Origin: DUVT01 sp041675865
GTDB lineage: Bacteria > Bacillota_I > Bacilli_A > ML615J-28 > CAG-698
DNA length: 16,566 nucleotides
Assembly (NCBI GenBank): GCA_041675865.1
Contig: JBAYTA010000037.1
Span: 1 to 16,566, forward strand
Direction of reading: 5' to 3'
A program made the translations under genes and the position numbers. The notes under the pieces are model-generated. The model was not told the DNA's origin, did no database searches, and saw only the letters and a program-made list of their open reading frames with translations. Of this stretch, positions 15,101-16,566 are shown piece after piece (positions within the stretch are counted from its first letter, which is position 1; each line of letters begins with the position of its first letter).

Positions 15101-16343
15101 CTACAGCATCAATAACACTATCATTTTTATCTTCTAGAATATATATAAATGGATTCTCAGTAGATCTAGTTAGTGCTACAATTCCATTATTATATATAGC
15201 TGTAACATCTAAAGAACTAAAAGATTGTGATAGTTTGATAAAACTTCCAAGTATTTCATTGTATCCTCTATATTGTATTGGAGTAATATCGTTGTATCCT
15301 CCAGTATTATATTCTTTATATAATCTATAAATATTGTCTTTTTGAGAAACAGCGTAAACATGCCCACCACTTTGAAACACATCCACAATTTCATCATCGT
15401 GATCAAGTTCTAAAGTACCCAAATCAAATTGGATCGGTTCGTTTCCCTCACTACCAATTGAGTATATTTTGTTATCAAAACTAATCCCATAGGTTATAAA
15501 AGTATTATTGTCAATATAATTTATGAAATATTTTTTAAAATCTATTTCGTCATATGCTTGTTCATAATAAGAAATATTATATTCTCTTTCAATAGTATCT
15601 ACAAAAATACTAAACTTCCTTCGATGTTTATTAATTAATCCAATTTGAAAATCTTTATCAGCTATTGATATTGATTTAAGTATAGTATGTTGACCTAAAT
15701 CAAGAAATTGACTAATATTCAATAATCCTTGATACGGAATATAGGCTACTTCCGTTTTATCTAGAAAACCAGTGTAATTTATTTCAACTTCATATTGTCT
15801 GACATCCCATTTAGCGTATAAATCTATCGAAGAACTAAGTGGGGTGTTTATATCAAATGGTTCTAAAAAACTAGTATCAAGATACCACCCCATAAATGTA
15901 GCAAATTCGCTAGTGGGTTCTTTTATAATAAGTTCATCCGAGTTTTTTTCAATATATTTCACTTCAAAAACTTCATTAGTATCGCTATTAGTTCTTATAG
16001 CAATAGTATTTGAATCCATTCCTAACACAAGAATTACAAATTCTTTTGTTTTACTAATTTCATTAAGGCTTAATACAGCTGTTAATATAACTCTCTTATC
16101 TTCTGTTTGTCTATATATATTTCCTTTTAAATCGATTATATTTTCATCTGATGAAATCCAAGAAACTTCAACAACAGTAGTATTCAAATTTATTATAGTT
16201 GGAAGCTCAATAGATTGCTCTAAAGAAGCAGGCAACTTTAAATCATTATAAGCCTTATCAAATATACTTTTATCTGAGGAATTATCACAACCACTCAATC
16301 CAAATAATAATATTAAAAAATATAAAAATATCTTTTTCTTCAT
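12198..16343 (-). CDS. Large surface lipoprotein with Ig-like domain, InlB-type repeats and two propeller-like regions
   Basis: A 1381-residue protein with an N-terminal signal peptide and lipobox LSGC (lipidated Cys19), so anchored to the outer face of the membrane. Residues about 25-108 match the atrophied bacterial Ig domain (SWISSDENI, KGNIYRQ, VILTAVLSLN, TKEFVILV). About 112-180 is an InlB/Listeria-Bacteroides repeat ending FMGWYLD...LYAKW. About 270-700 consists of repeated beta hairpins of the type NKIYSIG, GGHVYAVSQKDNIYRL, DSLYLLTSNNRIILY, resembling an RCC1/WD-like propeller. About 730-930 holds three more InlB-type repeats (FVGWYLD...YARW; FNGWVDEEG...LYATF; KAFYSD). About 945-1325 is a second propeller-like run, and 1326-1381 a final repeat ending YPKWK. 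Start ATG has AAGGAG six bases upstream, with a consensus promoter. Probably adhesion or sensing at the surface; no enzyme motif is seen. Confidence 0.85.
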   Translation of the reverse strand: MKKKIFLYFLILLFGLSGCDNSSDKSIFDKAYNDLKLPASLEQSIELPTIINLNTTVVEVSWISSDENIIDLKGNIYRQTEDKRVILTAVLSLNEISKTKEFVILVLGMDSNTIAIRTNSDTNEVFEVKYIEKNSDELIIKEPTSEFATFMGWYLDTSFLEPFDINTPLSSSIDLYAKWDVRQYEVEINYTGFLDKTEVAYIPYQGLLNISQFLDLGQHTILKSISIADKDFQIGLINKHRRKFSIFVDTIEREYNISYYEQAYDEIDFKKYFINYIDNNTFITYGISFDNKIYSIGSEGNEPIQFDLGTLELDHDDEIVDVFQSGGHVYAVSQKDNIYRLYKEYNTGGYNDITPIQYRGYNEILGSFIKLSQSFSSLDVTAIYNNGIVALTRSTENPFIYILEDKNDSVIDAVDFMNDYYILTSKSRLHYVSRWFSGEKEEYWDVTDSLGLLEGEKIIQLFTLERDSLYLLTSNNRIILYKDYSQDYHNPNQPNTSIDLNLDFGENAESINNAYLKTDKNTYYSIGFTGQTKKLSLPLNEDEYIINQFPTVRGYNYLAPLFITNTRNVIVRNEETREFERIDNLILDEDEEVLSYYSMPIDYYDKYIITTKQAYLIHSTTVDYELLDEIYNTIGNSDIVHLYWQDEMFSATTIDGTQYYHYNGEHTIVRTPKIWNITKKVALKYNDDIPLDYEEIPFVERGWSIQVGRITPPSPKATADLNLYLFHDVNSYELKFVTNSSLEIDPIIVKRNEENRTPTPSLDSKYFVGWYLDQDFKTKLGYLEYGKSYTVYARWSNPSYFIYYHNSGGIEATEIKAGFRPEVTNQIPYKAGYYFNGWVDEEGNPFWSTWEPHYDDIHLYATFERELINISLMDNNDKWYSISGRYEDSLADLVDKVPGMKIKAFYSDSSFTNKLSLDTLIYSTRTFYVDIEAIPVPIILLEEILSAPNAKFSLVNDYLLVENDNNIYFYNYYKKGLLDDNKEYSYLDPLNLTNSININKIEDILYIKELKDFMIVIVDNKIYYISRETLQLEKTFNIALQDNEKLIKDRITSIPTWGWLEQSIAFAFITTKDRLITIDSSGKVNYYSSYTIKAISPAGYVILESKDRLWVIFIDKSNNLVFKEVENTYIENREQNVIGSTLIDDYYYEVYKDGSLQQYDFHNELGLYKNNYRELNLELQNGEEIINIFGQYAYTSNNRMIDINYAKRYLSYNLLANEEFSYAVSIERHQIVFVTNQNRVFTDYISEPIITLQLNERVLYYFEEKLITNYGFYYFDFEQEKWIFRKDFLDNVETIIDISQGFAITSSYRAIFIAVPIDQTFKLITFTQYKLSEVVYKPYDSSPELPTYSDGFEGWYNEQYFLTKFEKVTNGNYVVLYPKWK

Positions 16344-16388
16344 TCTTCTCTCCTTATCATAAATATTATTTTAAAAGTTATTATTTCC

Positions 16389-16417
16389 ATTATATAACAT
16401 TTTATAATACATGTAAA
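16389..16417 (-). promoter_or_regulatory. Promoter of the lipoprotein gene
   Basis: Minus strand TTTACA (16412-16417), 17-base spacer, TATAAT (16389-16394), about 45 bases before the start codon. Confidence 0.75.
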
Positions 16418-16430
16418 TATTAAGGTGCTT

Positions 16431-16459
16431 TTGATTAAATAATTTTGTAATGTTACAAT
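16431..16459 (+). promoter_or_regulatory. Divergent promoter at the right edge
   Basis: Plus strand TTGATT (16431-16436), 17-base spacer ending TGT, TACAAT (16454-16459), an extended -10. It would start transcription near 16466 and read into the partial gene at 16493. It is back to back with the lipoprotein promoter, 14 bases apart. Confidence 0.6.
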
Positions 16460-16492
16460 ACATGTGAGACCAATATTGTATAAAACGACAAA

Positions 16493-16566
16493 ATGATTTA
16501 TACTTATCGTGAAGAAGATAACTACCAGGAAATATCTTCACGAGAGGAGTATAAATCACATGGCTA
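16493..16566 (+). CDS. Start of an unidentified gene, cut by the right edge
   Basis: An ATG at 16493-16495 opens a frame reading MIYTYREEDNYQE, ISSREEYKSHG, that runs off the window after 24 codons. The composition (charged, Tyr-rich, no stop) looks coding, and a good promoter lies about 30 bases upstream with an in-frame stop (16481-16483) between. There is no Shine-Dalgarno sequence before the ATG, which is unlike every other gene here. The whole visible coding part lies in a long hairpin. Too short to assign to a family. Confidence 0.45.
   Translation, partial: MIYTYREEDNYQEISSREEYKSHG
16494..16558. repeat. Long hairpin-forming inverted repeat
   Basis: Outer arms TGATTTATACT (16494-16504) and AGTATAAATCA (16548-16558) are perfect 11-base inverted copies; inner arms CGTGAAGA (16508-16515) and TCTTCACG (16535-16542) add 8 bp, separated by a small internal loop (3 and 5 bases). 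Terminal loop 19 bases. It covers the putative start codon of the plus-strand gene. Confidence 0.75.

Noticed and set aside
15209..15406. Second minus-strand frame inside the lipoprotein gene
   Set aside because: Out of frame with a continuous 1381-codon gene; the real frame shows regular propeller-like repeats.
15844..16251. Plus-strand open frame of 135 codons near the lipoprotein N-terminus
   Set aside because: Opposite the Ig-like and first InlB domains; no start signals or recognisable protein features.
16371..16559. Minus-strand open frame of 62 codons
   Set aside because: It spans the lipoprotein promoter, the divergent promoter and the hairpin, and has no ribosome binding site.

Overview
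The window comes from a very AT-rich, low-GC Gram-positive-type bacterium. The evidence is strong GGAGG-type ribosome binding sites, TATAAT promoters with 16-17 base spacers, U-tailed hairpin terminators, a Veg-like protein, and a lipobox lipoprotein with InlB-type repeats. TGA is used as a stop (213-aa gene ending at 7686, antitoxin ending at 10957) and Trp is TGG, so the code is the standard bacterial one, not the Mycoplasma code. Bacillota or an Acholeplasma/Izemoplasma-like lineage fits, but the genus cannot be named from the sequence.

Layout. Positions 1-9,700 are ordinary, compact chromosome: a truncated CDF metal-efflux gene (1-639, minus), a MarR regulator plus MacB-like ABC exporter operon (717-3664, minus), a DUF697-like membrane protein (3803-4747, minus), a Veg-like protein (4841-5140, minus), an NCS2 nucleobase permease behind a structured leader (5326-6902, minus), a divergent transaldolase gene (7032-7676, plus), and a three-gene minus-strand operon of poorly known proteins (7686-9615). 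A small membrane protein follows (9722-10006, minus).

Positions 10,007-12,197 are a gene-poor accessory stretch. It holds a RelE/ParE-type toxin with an AbrB-like antitoxin, a frameshifted coding remnant, two related GGCTC...GAGCC hairpins in opposite orientation, and two sets of short repeats with a period of 20-21 bases. It looks like decayed mobile DNA, but no transposase gene remains.

Positions 12,198-16,343 hold one large lipoprotein gene (1381 aa, minus) with a bacterial Ig-like domain, several InlB-type repeats and two long stretches that look like beta-propellers. At the right edge a divergent promoter leads into an open reading frame that starts inside a long hairpin and runs off the window.

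Most interesting items: (i) the leader of the nucleobase permease, whose junction bases match the purine (guanine-type) riboswitch although its two arms are unusually short; (ii) the accessory stretch with periodic repeats around the toxin-antitoxin pair; (iii) the two-propeller lipoprotein; (iv) the start-codon hairpin at the right edge. I did not find a clear large new multi-gene system.
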